A DNA stretch of 64,000 bases from Bifiguratus adelaidae. Lineage: Eukaryota; Mucoromycota; Endogonomycetes; Endogonales. How positions within the stretch are numbered: the first letter of the stretch is position 1; every line of letters begins with the position of its first letter. The notes below the pieces were generated by a model. That model had not been told where the DNA came from and searched no databases. It saw nothing but the letters and a program-made list of their open reading frames with translations. The translations under genes were made by a program, and so were the position numbers. Location of the stretch: NCBI GenBank assembly GCA_002261195.1, contig MVBO01000040.1:45686-109685 (forward strand), written 5' to 3'. This document shows positions 51,074-62,414 of this stretch, piece after piece.

Positions 51074-52125
51074 ATGTCCCAAGCCTACACTGTTTTATCG
51101 TTTGCCCGAGACGGGAGCTACACATAAGCCATCAAAGCCTATAAAGAGCGACTTTTGCCGCTGGAGAATGGCGAGTGTTGGTCAGGATCAAAGCGGTGGC
51201 CCTCAATTACCATGATATTGCGATGGCAAACGGCAAGTATTCATTCAAGTCAAAGAAGCGCCTTGTTTACTGCTCATATGCTTGTGGAGAAGTCATTGAC
51301 ATTGGCCCCAAAGTCACCCAATTTCAAATAGGTGCCACGGTGCTGGCCAACTTTTATCAAAGTTAACTGTACGAACTCCCGAAATATCTACCGAAGGTAT
51401 CCATATGAGTAGAATGACGATGGACTGGGTGCCCCTGTCAATGGCATTCTTGCAGAATTCAAGGTTCTCAGCGAACAAAGGTATGGTCAAGATCCCCAAG
51501 CACCGCAAGGTGATCGAATCCGAAGCGGCCTGTTTGGTGTTCACCGGCGTCACTGCATGGAACGTTTTGCGTGGTGCTAATCCCCTCAAACCTAGAAAAG
51601 CGGTTCTTGCATTCGGTACTGAAGGTGTTAGCCTCACAACTATCCAAATCACCACAGCTGCCGAGGTGATAATCACATCGTCTTCCGAGTACCAACTGGT
51701 GATGGCAAAATCCAAGTTTGGCGCAGATTTTGGCGTCAATTACAAGACGCATTCAGACTGGTAGAAGGAGGCATTAAAGATCACCAACAATGCTGGCGTC
51801 GATTACATAATGCAGACGTGTGTAGTCGGCACAATTGAGAAATCCATAGCTTAAGTGGTCCGAGGAGGCATTGTCTCGCACATTGGGTTTCTCGCATCCG
51901 TGCCACCCAAACTGCGCCCGGATGTGATGATGCTGGTTAACTGATTAATATGAAGGATTCGGTGCTGCGCGGTATCAATGTAGGACTCAAGGCATATTTG
52001 ATGGACCTCGTTCGATTCGCCGGTATACAACCTCCACATGGACATGGACAAGGACTTTGAATTTACGCCAGTGGGTATCCATAGCGCGTATGAATTCGTG
52101 ATGGCTCAGAAGCACCTAGCAAATC
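51074..52125 (+). pseudogene. Zinc-type alcohol dehydrogenase-like protein, decayed
   Basis: Medium-chain dehydrogenase/reductase remnant. Recognisable pieces run in order through different frames: MSQAYTVLSF, VLVRIKAVALNYHDIAMANG, GEVIDIGPKVTQFQIGATVL, LAEFKVLSEQ, MVKIPKH, FTGVTAWNVLRGANPLKP, GADFGVNYKTHSDW, KITNNAGVDYIMQT, GGIVSHIGFLAS and FEFTPVGIHSAYEFVMAQKH. Stops interrupt it early (after GSYT), after NFYQS at 51366, after THSDW near 51762 and near 51853, and there are at least two frame shifts. The nucleotide-binding GxGGVS loop has also changed (FGTEGVS). Introns cannot explain the breaks. The family is well supported; the gene is dead. Confidence 0.88.
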
Positions 52126-52385
52126 AGTTATTAACATGTAAGAATGACGCATGACAGAGCATCCATGTTCCTGAAAGTTGGATTCGCGCACTGCAAAAAC
52201 CATCATCAATTGGTCATTGAATCATTTGGCGCAGCGCCTGTTACCAGACGTCGATTAAGCGAGACTCTTAGGAGTCAATCATCACTTCAGTGCAGCTATT
52301 TCAGTGTTATTCGCCCCGCCGTTAGTGTCCCTCAAAAACTCGCGAGTCTTTGCTCTAATTTGGAACATCACCTTGCACGTCAAAC

Positions 52386-53143
52386 ATGTTCAAAAAGTGA
52401 GTGAACAAGTGTCAATAGGGGAGTGCAAGCTCACTTCTTAATGCAGATTCAACTTCAAAACAGACATTGCCGGGCAGACACAGCTCAAATCGTCGGTTCA
52501 ACGAGGAATAAGGGCCAAGCTGATTGAACAGTATCCAACCTTAGAATCGACATTAGAGGAGTTGATACCAAAGAAGACACCGATTGTCCTCGTAAAAGGG
52601 TGGGTCTCACACCTGGTACTAGTACGAGTTGCACTAATTGCAACATTCCAGGCACGAACACTTATCGTTCCTGACAGTCAATGGTGAGATTCTCTTCTTT
52701 CAACATTTTGACGGTCCTTACTACCCGACGCTCAGACTTTTGCACAAGTGTATGTGAAGTTTGTGACGCTTACAAATGACTCTTGACTCATGTCGTTCGT
52801 ATGCAGATCCCGATATCCTTCCCAAAGTTCAAGTGGATCGGGGAGCCATCAAGTTCGTGCTGTCTGGAGCCAACATCATGTGTCCCGGTTTGACATCAAA
52901 AGGAGCATGCATGGACGACGTTGAAGCAGACAAGGTTGTAGCAATCATGGCAGAGGGTAAAGAGAATGCTCTAGGGATTGGATATACCAAGATGAGCACG
53001 GCAGACATGTAAGTGAGGAGCATCTGGATTCAACACCCGATTTTGACTATCGAATCAGTCGCAAGATCAATAAGAACATAGGTGTAGACAACATTCACCA
53101 TCTTAATGACACTCTGTGGAAGGAGACGGAAGCGCACGCGTAA
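52386..53143 (+). CDS. TMA20: Ribosome-associated translation factor TMA20 / MCT-1
   Basis: PUA-domain protein that with TMA22 recycles 40S subunits and supports reinitiation. Exon 1 is four codons (MFKK, 52386-52396); it splices to [20 protein letters not shown]. Next come [38 protein letters not shown] and the PUA domain ([48 protein letters not shown]). The end [20 protein letters not shown] is highly typical of the family. Five exons, about 180 residues. It converges with DCTN6, with 124 bp between stops in my model. Confidence 0.95.
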
Positions 53144-53267
53144 TGTCGTGGGAGATCGTATGGGTATATATAGCCATCAGCTACAGGATGATATTGAGGA
53201 ATCGGTAGTTGTAGATCCTTGCAGACCCGCGCTAGGACTGCCGCATGTGATTGTATTTTGGCAAAAT

Positions 53268-54219
53268 CTACACATGCATCAATACGCGGAAGCGTTGGAT
53301 GAGAACGTGGCTTTTCTGACATACCTCGCGAAGGTATTCTAAATGCCGAATATGCAGAGCATTGGGTATCTTTGAGATGGATCAGTTTGCAGTGCAGTAT
53401 AGTAACGACAGGTACCTGCTGTTCCTTGGTCAAGGTACGGCGCCTACTCTCTTTCCCGTAGAGAACCGTTCCATCTCCTAACACTTCATTACCTTCCATC
53501 GTTATACCTGTGCCCATGACACAATGATTGCCCAGCTTGACGTTGCCAGTGATGCGACCTAAAACGATCGTCAGATGTCCCTTCAGCGTGAATCTGATCC
53601 ACTCACTGTTGCTTTCGAGGGTGTTGTGATTTCCCATGCCACTTCCTGCGAAATCTAGAGCAAGAATTTTCAGCTGGATTGTCTCTGCCGACAGCATGTC
53701 AACGAGGTCCACTCACAGCTGCCGACCTCTACAATATTTTGATCGCCGAGAACAAGTGGTTTCTCGCTCCTATAATCAGACCCAAGTTGAATGTCTCTTA
53801 AGTCGATGCTTGTAAGGGTAAGCAGCTCGTACCTGTTGATGATGGTAACATTCTCTTCAATGATGTTATTTCTGCCGATGAATATGGGGCCAGCTGCTGC
53901 TATTATCTTGCATCTCGGATGCAACACCGTTCCTGAATTTGAGGTTGGTATCTGCGCTTGCGAAAGGATAGTGTGAATGACACCTACCGGCAGCTACAGG
54001 ATTATGTGGTAAGCGAAACATCAACGCGGCTGAGTGACTATAGAGTCTGCTTACCAATCTGTACATGGCCTTGAATGTCGGTCTCTTTGCACACCAACGC
54101 TCCTTGCTCAATGTCCAGCCGCGTTGCGGAGCTGTGCAGATTCAGAGCTTAAGCAAAGATGGTGCAAGAGCGCAGGCTGCATCCATGCGCTGCATACTCT
54201 TTGCTTCTTACCTCTGCAT
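53268..54219 (-). CDS. Dynactin subunit 6 (p27)
   Basis: Left-handed beta-helix protein of the dynactin pointed-end complex, which links dynein to cargo. Exon 1 is only 8 nt (54219-54212); the splice gives MQSSATRLDIEQGALVC and ETDIQGHVQIG. The next exons give TVLHPRCKIIAAAGPIFIGR, NNIIEENVTIINR, VLGDQNIVEVGSG, RITGNVKLGNHCVMGTG and VLGDGTVLYGKESRRRT, with hexapeptide repeats throughout. The last exon has ALHIRHLEYLREV, as in other p27 proteins. The exact C-terminus is uncertain: reading through gives a stop at 53268-53270, while another possible intron would extend it to about 53095, into the TMA20 3' region. Confidence 0.85.
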
Positions 54220-54416
54220 GCGTGACTCGAAGAGCGTCTCTTACAACACGCGTGACCATTATTAATTGAAATGCTGACAAATTGTTGCGCAGGGCTGTGA
54301 GCCAAATGTTCCATCTCTATCCTTTGCGAGCTGCAACGATACGTGGCTACGTGTAGTTCATCGAGTCATCATCATCATTGCAGATTAGATCGAGATTCAA
54401 GCTATCCTCTCGAAAC

Positions 54417-55061
54417 ATGGCATCCTGGGACAACCGACAAGTCACGGATAATCACATACTGCCGTACATCAATCTCTCTACAGCTCCTCCAGATGTAGCG
54501 GCAGCACTACATACATTGCCATTCGAGCGCAACGTCTTCAAGCTCCTTGCGAATGCGCCAACCTTCTTTCCGACATTCATGAAGCTCTTGAGCTGCTGCT
54601 GGAGTACAGACCGAACGATTCGTTCAAGCGATTGGCAGCTAACGGTGCTCCGAACGGCCTCACTGCTCAATGCGCCATATATTTGGGACGTGAACGAACC
54701 AGTAGCACGTATTTATGGCTTTGACGATGAAAAATTGAAGCTCGTCTATTCTGGCGACCTCTCCTCAACTGCATTATTCAGTGACCGGCAACGCCTCATC
54801 AATCAAATGGTTGACGACTTGGTGAAGAACAACATGGTCAGCGAGCCAACGATGCTCAGGGCCAAGAGTGTCTTTGGAGACACCGGCGTGATGGAAATCT
54901 TGCTGATCCACGGCATCTACTCCACGTTGGCTCGCACCATGAAATCTGCCAAAATCGACTTTGATCCTCCCATTCCTGACTTGGAGGATCAATTGCGACA
55001 GACTTTTGCTTCCGCAATCGAAAAGGAGAAGGCATTAGAAGAGGCTGATCAGAAGGAATAG
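54417..55061 (+). CDS. AhpD/carboxymuconolactone-decarboxylase-like protein
   Basis: A single coding exon of 214 residues with the all-helical AhpD-like layout: NVFKLLANAPTFFPTFMKLL, WQLTVLRTASLLNAPYIWDV, then LFSDRQRLINQMVDDLVKNN and GVMEILLIHGIYSTLARTMK. The peroxidase CxxC motif of true AhpD enzymes is absent (ASLLNAPY at that position), so thiol-dependent peroxidase activity is unlikely; fungal members act in diverse oxidative or lactone chemistry. A TTG-opened frame extends upstream of the ATG at 54417, so a short upstream exon cannot be excluded. It is divergent from DCTN6 by 197 bp. Confidence 0.82.
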   Translation: MASWDNRQVTDNHILPYINLSTAPPDVAAALHTLPFERNVFKLLANAPTFFPTFMKLLSCCWSTDRTIRSSDWQLTVLRTASLLNAPYIWDVNEPVARIYGFDDEKLKLVYSGDLSSTALFSDRQRLINQMVDDLVKNNMVSEPTMLRAKSVFGDTGVMEILLIHGIYSTLARTMKSAKIDFDPPIPDLEDQLRQTFASAIEKEKALEEADQKE

Positions 55062-55131
55062 GACGATTGTGTACTTCAATGGAGGTCGCATAGCTTTCAT
55101 TCAAATACGGATTGTCATAAGCAAAGACAGA

Positions 55132-56874
55132 TCATATTCTATGGTTTCGAGGTACAAATTTGACCTTGTATGAAAGAGGCGACATGGTCAATCCTAGATG
55201 GTACCGTTCCGTGTCTATCAAGGCGTCTCCCTCTCGAACGATTTCAAAAGCCCAAAGAAGAGCTGCAGCCGCAGTAATGAGTTCGTGTTCGGCAAGGTGC
55301 GTTCCAGGACAAACTCTGCGACCGAAGCCAAAGCTTGTATGATCGCGGTCCTCCGTCTTCCCGTGCATTAACGTGCTGGATGGTGTATGAATGTTATGAA
55401 ATCTATCCGGGTCATAAACAGTTGGATTGGGATATTTGCGGGCATCCCTGTTCATGTTCCAGCAGTTGAAAATGATTGTTGTATCCCCCGGAATATGAAA
55501 TCCTCGATAGACATCGTCTTCTGATACAATGTGAGGAACACCAAGAGGAGCAACGGGATAAAGTCTTAACGTTTCGCGAATGGTAGAATCCAGATACACA
55601 AGTTTCTGCGCGTCTTCGTATTTTGGACAAGTGTTATCGTTGTAAAGCATGCGGATTTCTTCATAGGCCCTGGCTTGTACGCCGGGATGGTTTGCCATTG
55701 AGGCTATCCACCAGTTGAGCGTATTTGCAGTGGTTTCCTAGGAATGTTTCATGTAAGTTGTGATTGCGAAATTATAGAATATACGAGGAGAGACACTCAC
55801 CACACCGGCACCGATGGTTGACGAGCAAAGGCAAAGTAGTTCCTCATGATCAATATCTCCAAGCTTCTCCATTTCCAACAGATCCGCGCAGAAACAGTGT
55901 ACGGCTTCGCCCTCGGCTGATCTCTTTCTTAGCCGCTCAAACATGATTTCCAGCCTCGAGTCCACTTTGAATCGCCATGCAAGAACGTCTTTAACCCTGT
56001 ATCCGATCCACTTTTGGGGGAGGATGCGCAAGAAGGGAAAGAATTTTGCGGGATTGGAGCTTGGTGAAGAAATTTGAAAGTTTTCATATTGGAGTCTCAT
56101 TTCTTCCTGAAACCACGGGTCAAACGGATCGTCGCATCGTTCGTCGAACAACATGCGCATAATAACATTGTAAGTGTAGAGCAACAGGTAATCCGTAGGA
56201 TTCACTGGCCTACTATTCGTTGTACGAAGGCCGTTGATCAGGTGCTCTGCTTCTTTGTCGATGTTTGCTTGATATGCGTCCAGCTTTCGTACTGTCGCAT
56301 CCATGAAATACCGCCGACGTCTTCTCCAATCGTCGCCATATCGAGACAATGCAATGTCCTTGTACCCGTGGCTAGTTGCATAGCGCAACTCACCACTTGC
56401 GCGCGAGTTGTAGTTTGTTCCACGCTTTGAGGCCAAGTCATGAGCTACGTCGAGATCACTGTATCGGTCAGGTCCTGAACTAATCTGTACCCCAATCAAA
56501 CCTACTTTACAATGATCCATCGCTCCGATCCCATGTAAAACTGATAGATAGGCCCAAGCTTAGCGGCCCAGGTTTCGAAGCAATTGATCGGAGATCCCCG
56601 TATATGATGAATGTTGCCTGTGGGACCCCAGACTTAACGTGATGCTTTTGCGGAGGAAGGGCTAGCATGTCTTACCCAGGACAGGCAAAGTCGGTGGCTT
56701 TGGAAGTTCCTTTCCTTCACCGCCTCGGTTCTTGCGAGACGCAAGAGCCTGCCAAGTTACGAGAGTAGCAGCGGCAGCGGCAAGATACCATGCAGTTTGC
56801 CGAGATACGTTATTGGGGATTGGAGGCAAGTCGGGAAGGGTGACCAGTGACGAAAGAAGAGAGGTGCCTGTCAT
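55132..56874 (-). CDS. Cytochrome P450 monooxygenase
   Basis: Membrane-anchored microsomal P450 of about 500 residues. N-terminal anchor ROI: RQTAWYLAAAAATLVTWQAL, followed by the Pro-rich hinge LPKPPTLPVLG. The C helix has WRRRRRYF, the I helix has GAGVETTANT across an intron, the K helix ETLRLYP (ExxR), then YDPDRF, and the heme loop FGFGRRVCPGTHLAEHE with the Cys ligand. At least two introns; the GAGV|ETTA junction is exact. An ATG also exists at 56898, but a TATA-like element at 56905-56916 lies immediately before it, so the start at 56874 is preferred. The substrate is unknown. The family resembles E-class group I fungal P450s. Confidence 0.93.
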
Positions 56875-56904
56875 ATTCTGGTGTTCAACCCTCTGCATCC
56901 GCTA

Positions 56905-56916
56905 GATATATATATG
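56905..56916 (-). promoter_or_regulatory. TATA-like element of the P450 gene
   Basis: The alternating TA tract CATATATATATC (minus strand) lies about 30-40 bp upstream of the preferred P450 ATG. Transcripts starting at the usual distance would exclude the ATG at 56898. Confidence 0.4.
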
Positions 56917-57468
56917 TATCATGCGCCATCCGTGCAACGGCTGTCGGTGGCCAGGCCGCGTCCCTTCTTTGGCTCACGTTACCTTATTGCATCGCCCGTG
57001 CCAAGCGACAGGTAAGTTCCCATTTATGGTTAAGTCTTGTGGTCGCGGGCGTCAGCCCGACATGTTGCCATTTTCGACTCCATCTCATTTAGTATGTCGA
57101 ACACAGAAGACAGAAGACGATGCGAGGTGAAACCTTGCTCAAGGACCATACAGAACATCACATCCTGGCAGGTGTCATTTAGCCCTCCGCTCAGAAACCT
57201 TTTCATTCTACGGCCCGAACTTGCCTGCTTTAGGCGTTCCTGTAGATCGGGTTACACGCACCAGGGGATAGATATAAACGTGCATTTACAGAAGCATGGT
57301 CCGCCCACGACGCCATTCGATACATGCGGGTTCATAACGAGGTACGCGTTGTGAGAAGACAGCGCTCTCCAATAAGAGGTTATAGTCAGTCATATCAGAT
57401 TTGCTAATGTACAATAGGATAATTTAGTATTGTCCCCAAGGAAATAAGCTATCGACATTTCAATCAAT
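56917..57468. other. Intergenic spacer
   Basis: About 550 bp between the P450 promoter and the 3' end of the sugar transporter gene. No gene is visible; the short plus-strand frames have no family signal. Confidence 0.5.
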
Positions 57469-59092
57469 CTAAGCAGTCTGCTTCTCTTGATTGTCTTCGT
57501 TTTCCCGCATCTGCTTTTCTGTCGCATCATGCCCTTGATTGGCATATGTGACTGTAGGCACGTATCCAGCTGATCTCCAGGTGACTGGAACTTGATCGTA
57601 CAACTCGTCAACTTGCTCCAACGTCATGCCCTTGGTTTCGTAGATGAAGAAAAAGGTGAAAGTAATGCAAATAGAGCATGCCGAACCCACACAAAGTACA
57701 CCTTGACTCCCAAATCAGCGTTACCAGGTCCACTGTCAACCATGTAGGGTGTGGCATAAGCAATGGCCCAGTTAAGAAGCCAGTTGGAAGCAGTCGTGAT
57801 AGAAAGGCCCTTGGAACGAGCTTGAAGAGGGAATAGTTATGCAGTGACAACCCAGGCGACCGGGCCCCAGGAGCAGGCGAAGAAGAAGATGTAGATACAG
57901 ACGAAGGCGATCAAGACTTTGTTGGCGACGATTGATGATGTGGTAACACCGACAATTGAAATGATAAATTGACAAACGCATATGCCAATGGCGCCAAACA
58001 ACAGTAATGGGCGACATCCCCACTTTTCGACCATGTAGAGACCCGGGAATGTTGAAACAACGTTAATAAGATTCGTAATCAAACTGATGATGAAAGGCTG
58101 CGAGAAGCCCGAACGTTGAAAAAATTGGGTACCGTAATAGAAGATGAAGTTGATACCAGTAAGCTGTTGAAGCATCTGCAGTGCGCAACCTGTCGCGAGC
58201 CTCTTGAACAGATGGTTATTGCTGGAAAGGAGGTCACTCTATGTTGCCTTTCCAAGGGACATCTCGAATTCATAATTCGCCTTGATCTCGGCGAGCTCTT
58301 CTTGAAGCTGTGGGTGATCGGCAGGCAGCTTACGGAGACGGCCTGTAAAGCATTCATTAGCAACACAAAGTGCACAATTCGTCTTTCCTGCGCTTACTCA
58401 GTGAACGCGCTGCACCGTCTATATCATCCTTCTTGACAAGGTATCGAGGTGTTTCCGGCAGAAAGATCATGCCACCAGCGAGAATCAAGCCCCATGCAAA
58501 TTGGACGCCAATAGGAATACGGTATGAGCCGGTATCAGTGCGGGTTTGGGTGGAATTATTGACAATGGAGGCAATCAACAATCCAAGGGTAATAGCCAGT
58601 TGATAGCATGAGACGACACTGCCGCGAATCCATTTTGGCAAGGCCTCGGACTGATACAATGGAACTAGCGCACTCATGATTCCGACACCAAGGCCAGCAA
58701 AAAATCGACCAGCGATGAACAATGGCAACGAAGACGACGCTTCCTGGATGATGATACCAAGATTGAAGACAATGGAGATTGCGGCAACCAGACCCCAGCG
58801 ACGACCCAGCCAATCTCCAATGGGGCCGGCCATAAGCGCACCGACAAAGGTACCAGCCGAAAGAATGGAAACAATCAGCGACGATTGCGCTGACGTAAGT
58901 ACCGGTCCCTGATCCGTAACGGTACCGGTATCGTAACCATACAGAATTCCTCCAAACGCGGCGAAAGCACTGGGGTGAAGCAGTTTTAGCCTCGGTATCT
59001 CTGATGTTCAAGTAAGGTCAATATGCATACCCAATAAGAATAGCTAGAACTGCCGATCCAGCAACGTTTTCTGGCTTGTTCAGTCCGAGCAT
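57469..59092 (-). pseudogene. MFS sugar transporter with one in-frame stop
   Basis: Hexose transporter of the major facilitator superfamily, twelve membrane helices. Exon 1 (MLGLNKPENVAGSAVLAILI) splices to GAFAAFGGILYGYDTGT. Family motifs follow: GDWLGRRWGL, GRFFAGLGVGIMSALVPLY, ALPKWIRGSVVSCYQL, FLPETPRYLVKK, LQQLTGINFIFYYG, and YETKGMTLEQVDELY near the end. In the loop where other members read AWVVTGELFP, this copy has AWVVTA, a TAA at 57838-57840, then LFPLQARSKGLS in the same frame. No intron can remove it, since flanking splice signals would leave an intron of 25-30 nt. All else is intact, so this is a very recent inactivation or a sequence error. Confidence 0.8.
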
Positions 59093-60246
59093 GTTTGCAG
59101 TCGCAGGAAAAGGATGCGCTATGCAGCCAAGACCTTTAGGGTGTTTATATGACGTCCTGACGCAATCAGATCGAGTGCGCCAGAAGTCCTGAGCTTTCTC
59201 ATTCTGAGTTTGAAATCGGGAGTTCTATAATGGAGGAGTCCAAATAAGGTCATTAAGAGAGCACCCCGCCTAACCCACCGTATCCCCCGGTATACAAGCA
59301 ACCTTTCCCCCGGTTAGCCTCCATATTTGTTCACCTGTGGAGAAATCGTCCAGGAGCTTTGTCTCTTATCATTCCATCAGTTAACACTGATTGTATCAAT
59401 CTTATATGGACGTGAGGCAGATATCACGATCTCTCACGAACATATTTTGTACATCGTGAACTCGTGGTGATCCCAGTGTCAAGGAAGCAAAGGAATCCTC
59501 CGTTGGTTGTCACAAGGTTCGAGATTCCAACTTATCAAGATGGACCAATTACTCGAGACTTTCAGACTTGGCATTGATGTAGGCGCTGGTCCTGCTACAG
59601 GATCTCCAATATACAGTACACCTGCTCGTCATCGTCGGTGTTTGCTGAAAGATTCTTCGGTCATGTTATCACTTCACGTAATTTGGGGTTGTTTTTGCAT
59701 GGCATCCAGTGTGTCCCTCAGCCCGCCACGGCAAGATAGCACCAGTTGCATTACATATCGTTGGCGAGCCTCATGTCGTGGTGGATGGCAATGCTGCTCA
59801 ATTCAGAAAAGAGGTCAATCATAGCCATGGAGCAGCGCAATTGCATATCAAAGCGCGTAAAGCGTGAAAATATGACACTTCCTGGACCGACAAATATGGC
59901 TCGTGTTTTGCACGTAACCTTCCTGCTTCCCTGCGAGGGCTCTTGGGAGGTGCCTCACACGTTCATCATCCACTGCAGAAGTGGAGTCCCAAGCAACCCA
60001 CTGTGAACAGACATGTCCAACGCCATAAGAGATGACTCGTTACAAACGGCAGTGACGCGCAGAAGCCGTGATCCGGAGGTGACTCATGGTGTTGGCGTTT
60101 ATAAATTGAGGGATTGAGGCGTTGATGTGGCCAGGGTCAAACAACTTGCATAGGCAAGGTAAGACACGCATACGCTGGTGTAGTGAGATCAGCGCGCTAT
60201 ACGACTGATGACCATCCATTGAGCAAGGCTAAAGGCTTTTTGCATC
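59093..60246. other. Intergenic region with possible coding debris
   Basis: About 1.15 kb with no supported gene. Around 59510-59870 short protein-like stretches occur (for example MDQLLETFRLGIDVGAG and, in another frame, VALHIVGEPHVVVDGNAAQF) broken by stops; the family is unrecognised. A TATA-like TATAAAT lies at 60100-60106, about 140 bp upstream of the esterase ATG. Confidence 0.4.
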
Positions 60247-61593
60247 ATGGTGGGAATGGTTGATTGCGTACGTCAAGCAGCCAAGTTATTGCCGGAAATC
60301 ACCTACAACAACTTTGGTCCTGCCTTCGACCACCTTATCTCTAGCGGGACAAAAGTGACACTTATCGGAGACGGGAGCCACGGCACTTCTGAGTTTTACA
60401 GAGAGCGAGCAGCAATTACCAAACAATTGATTGAACAGCACGGTTTCAACTTTGTTGCCGTCGAGGCCGACTGGCCGGATGCTGCCGCTATCGATCGCTT
60501 TGTGCGTCTAAAGGCAAAGGCTGACCCTATACGAACGGAAAAGTCATTCACGCGCTTTCCTACGTGGATGTGGGCCAACGAGGAGGTTTTGGAGTTTATC
60601 CTTTGGCTTCGTTCACACAATGCTGGCCTTCCAGAAGGTGAGCGAGTTGGCTTCTACGGCCTGGATCTTTACAGTATGACAACGTCCATCAATGCCGTCA
60701 TCCAAACGCTCGAGCGTATCGACCCCGAAGCAGCCAAAGTAGCACGCGAACGGTTTTCATGCTTTCAGCGCTGGAATTTATGATCCACAACTTTATGGAC
60801 TGAGCGCTACCTACAGCGGCTACGCTCCTTGCGAAAAGCAAGTCGTACAAGTGCTGCGCGACCTCTTGAACCGACGTCTCAAGGAAATAGACGTAGACAA
60901 GGAAGAGTTGTTGGACGCCGAATGTAACGCTCGGGTCGTCGCCAACGCCGAGGCTTACTATAGGTTAATGTTCCAGAACGACCGTGAATCTTGGAATCAA
61001 CGTGATCGGCACATGTTTGAAATTCTTAATCGGCTGCTGAAAAGCAAAGGCGAAGCCGCCAAGGGCGTTGTCTGGGCCCATAACTCGCACGTAGGCGATG
61101 CTCGATACACAAGTATGGGTATAGACAGAGGCGAAATCAACATTGGTCAGCTTTGTCGTCAGCAGTTTGACACGCGAGCTTTTCTGATGGGGTTTGGCAC
61201 CCATACGGGAACAGTGGCTGCGGCTCGTAATTGGGACGAACCATTGGAAATCATGCGGGTAAATCCGTCGCTTCCAGGGAGCTCGAACGTATGGCGCACG
61301 AAACGGGTTTGCCCCGGTGCCTTTTCGATTTACGTGAAGGCGTCAATGAAGATTTGCGCAAAACGCTCATGCCGAAGCGATTAGAAAGATTCATCGGTGT
61401 CATTTACCGACCGGACACAGAGCGATGGAGCCATTACACGGATGCGATACTGCCCAAACAATTTGATGCGTACGTGTTCATTGATGAAACATCGGCGGTC
61501 AAACCGACCGGAAAAGATGCCGGTGCCGAAAGAAATGGAGGAAACCTATCCGTTCGGTTTGTAAGCGAATGCGACACGATTAGCAGGGCATAG
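60247..61593 (+). pseudogene. Erythromycin-esterase-family protein with two frame breaks
   Basis: Member of the erythromycin esterase/EreA-like family, chiefly known from bacteria. The family text is clear: LIGDGSHGTSEFYRERAAIT, FVAVEADWPDAAAIDRFVR, RFPTWMWANEEVLEFILWLR, FYGLDLYSM, then YDPQLYGLSATYSGYAPCEK, WAHNSHVGDARYTSMG and GQLCRQQF. After that come RMAHETGLPRCLFDLRE and RFIGVIYRPDTERWSHYT. The family's catalytic His and Glu (GDGSHGT, EADWP) are present. Two one-base frame changes interrupt it, at about 60765-60785 and about 61265-61290. Candidate introns there would be under 25 nt, so splicing does not explain them. The gene was intact until recently, or the sequence has errors. Confidence 0.85.
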
Positions 61594-62343
61594 CTTAGCT
61601 TGATGCGAGGTTCGCGAGCACTGTACTCCCAGATTGGCCACGCTTGGTAGCAGTGTTCTTAAATAGCGGAACAAGGCATAGCCGTGCAATCTTCGAAATG
61701 ACCAACTTGAGCTCTGCTGACGTTCATGTTGGCCGGTTGGCTACTTTTATCGTCAGTTTACCCGCGTTCCTTTTCTACCTAACGCGATGAATTGGACTGC
61801 TTCAAAATCGCCATGAGAAAGCTTGTTGGTTTACCAAGCCCAAGTCGGCCCGCGGAAATGTTCGGGTCGATGGAGCCATGTTCACCGTCTGTGCGAGAAT
61901 GCTGTAACATGGGGAGCGGAGTATCGATATTGAGCCAAAATGTCATACTCTTGCCCAACTCCTTAACCCCCTAATCAGAATAGCTTCATGATATATGTCG
62001 TTTATTCAACTTTACAACAAAAGACTCTTGTCCATCCATATTTATGTGTAATTGGAAGTCATTGGCGTGGTTCAAAGTGCGGAACAGAGTCCGTAACGAA
62101 TCATCACTCACATCTAGGGTATGCAAGATCAATTGATGACTGAAGGCTGACACCGTAAAAGGGTTGCCTGAGTATATATTGGCCCGAGTCAGTCCGATAG
62201 GAGGGATCTCCGGCTGAAACATGGCGAATCGGCAACCTCAATCCAAAAATCTCGCAAAGCTCAGGGAGGGATTGCGAACCCTTCATTCTCCGACGAAGTG
62301 TTGTTCTATCTATCCGTTCGGGAAATAGCCGCATGAGCGCGCC
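61594..62343. other. Intergenic spacer
   Basis: About 750 bp with no gene I can support on either strand. It separates the broken esterase from the acyltransferase promoter. Confidence 0.5.
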
Positions 62344-62367
62344 TAAATTTTAGTTCTATAAAATTTA
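62344..62367 (+). promoter_or_regulatory. TATA box inside a perfect 9-bp inverted repeat
   Basis: TAAATTTTA (62344-62352) and TAAAATTTA (62359-62367) are exact reverse complements separated by 6 bp, and the right arm contains TATAAAAT. The centre lies about 60 bp upstream of the acyltransferase ATG, so it could be core promoter plus a dimeric regulator site. Confidence 0.45.
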
Positions 62368-62414
62368 GCAAGCCGACGGCCCGCGCAGCACCTCTTCTGC
62401 AACAGCCCACCAGA

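Noticed and set aside
59510-59545. Possible tRNA T-arm (GGTTCGAGATTCC-like)
   Set aside because: The flanking bases do not form a T stem and no acceptor or anticodon arms fit around it.
61260-61290. Mini-intron explaining the second frame break of the esterase (gtaaat...ttccag)
   Set aside because: It would be about 19 nt, far below the 45-60 nt of other introns in the window.
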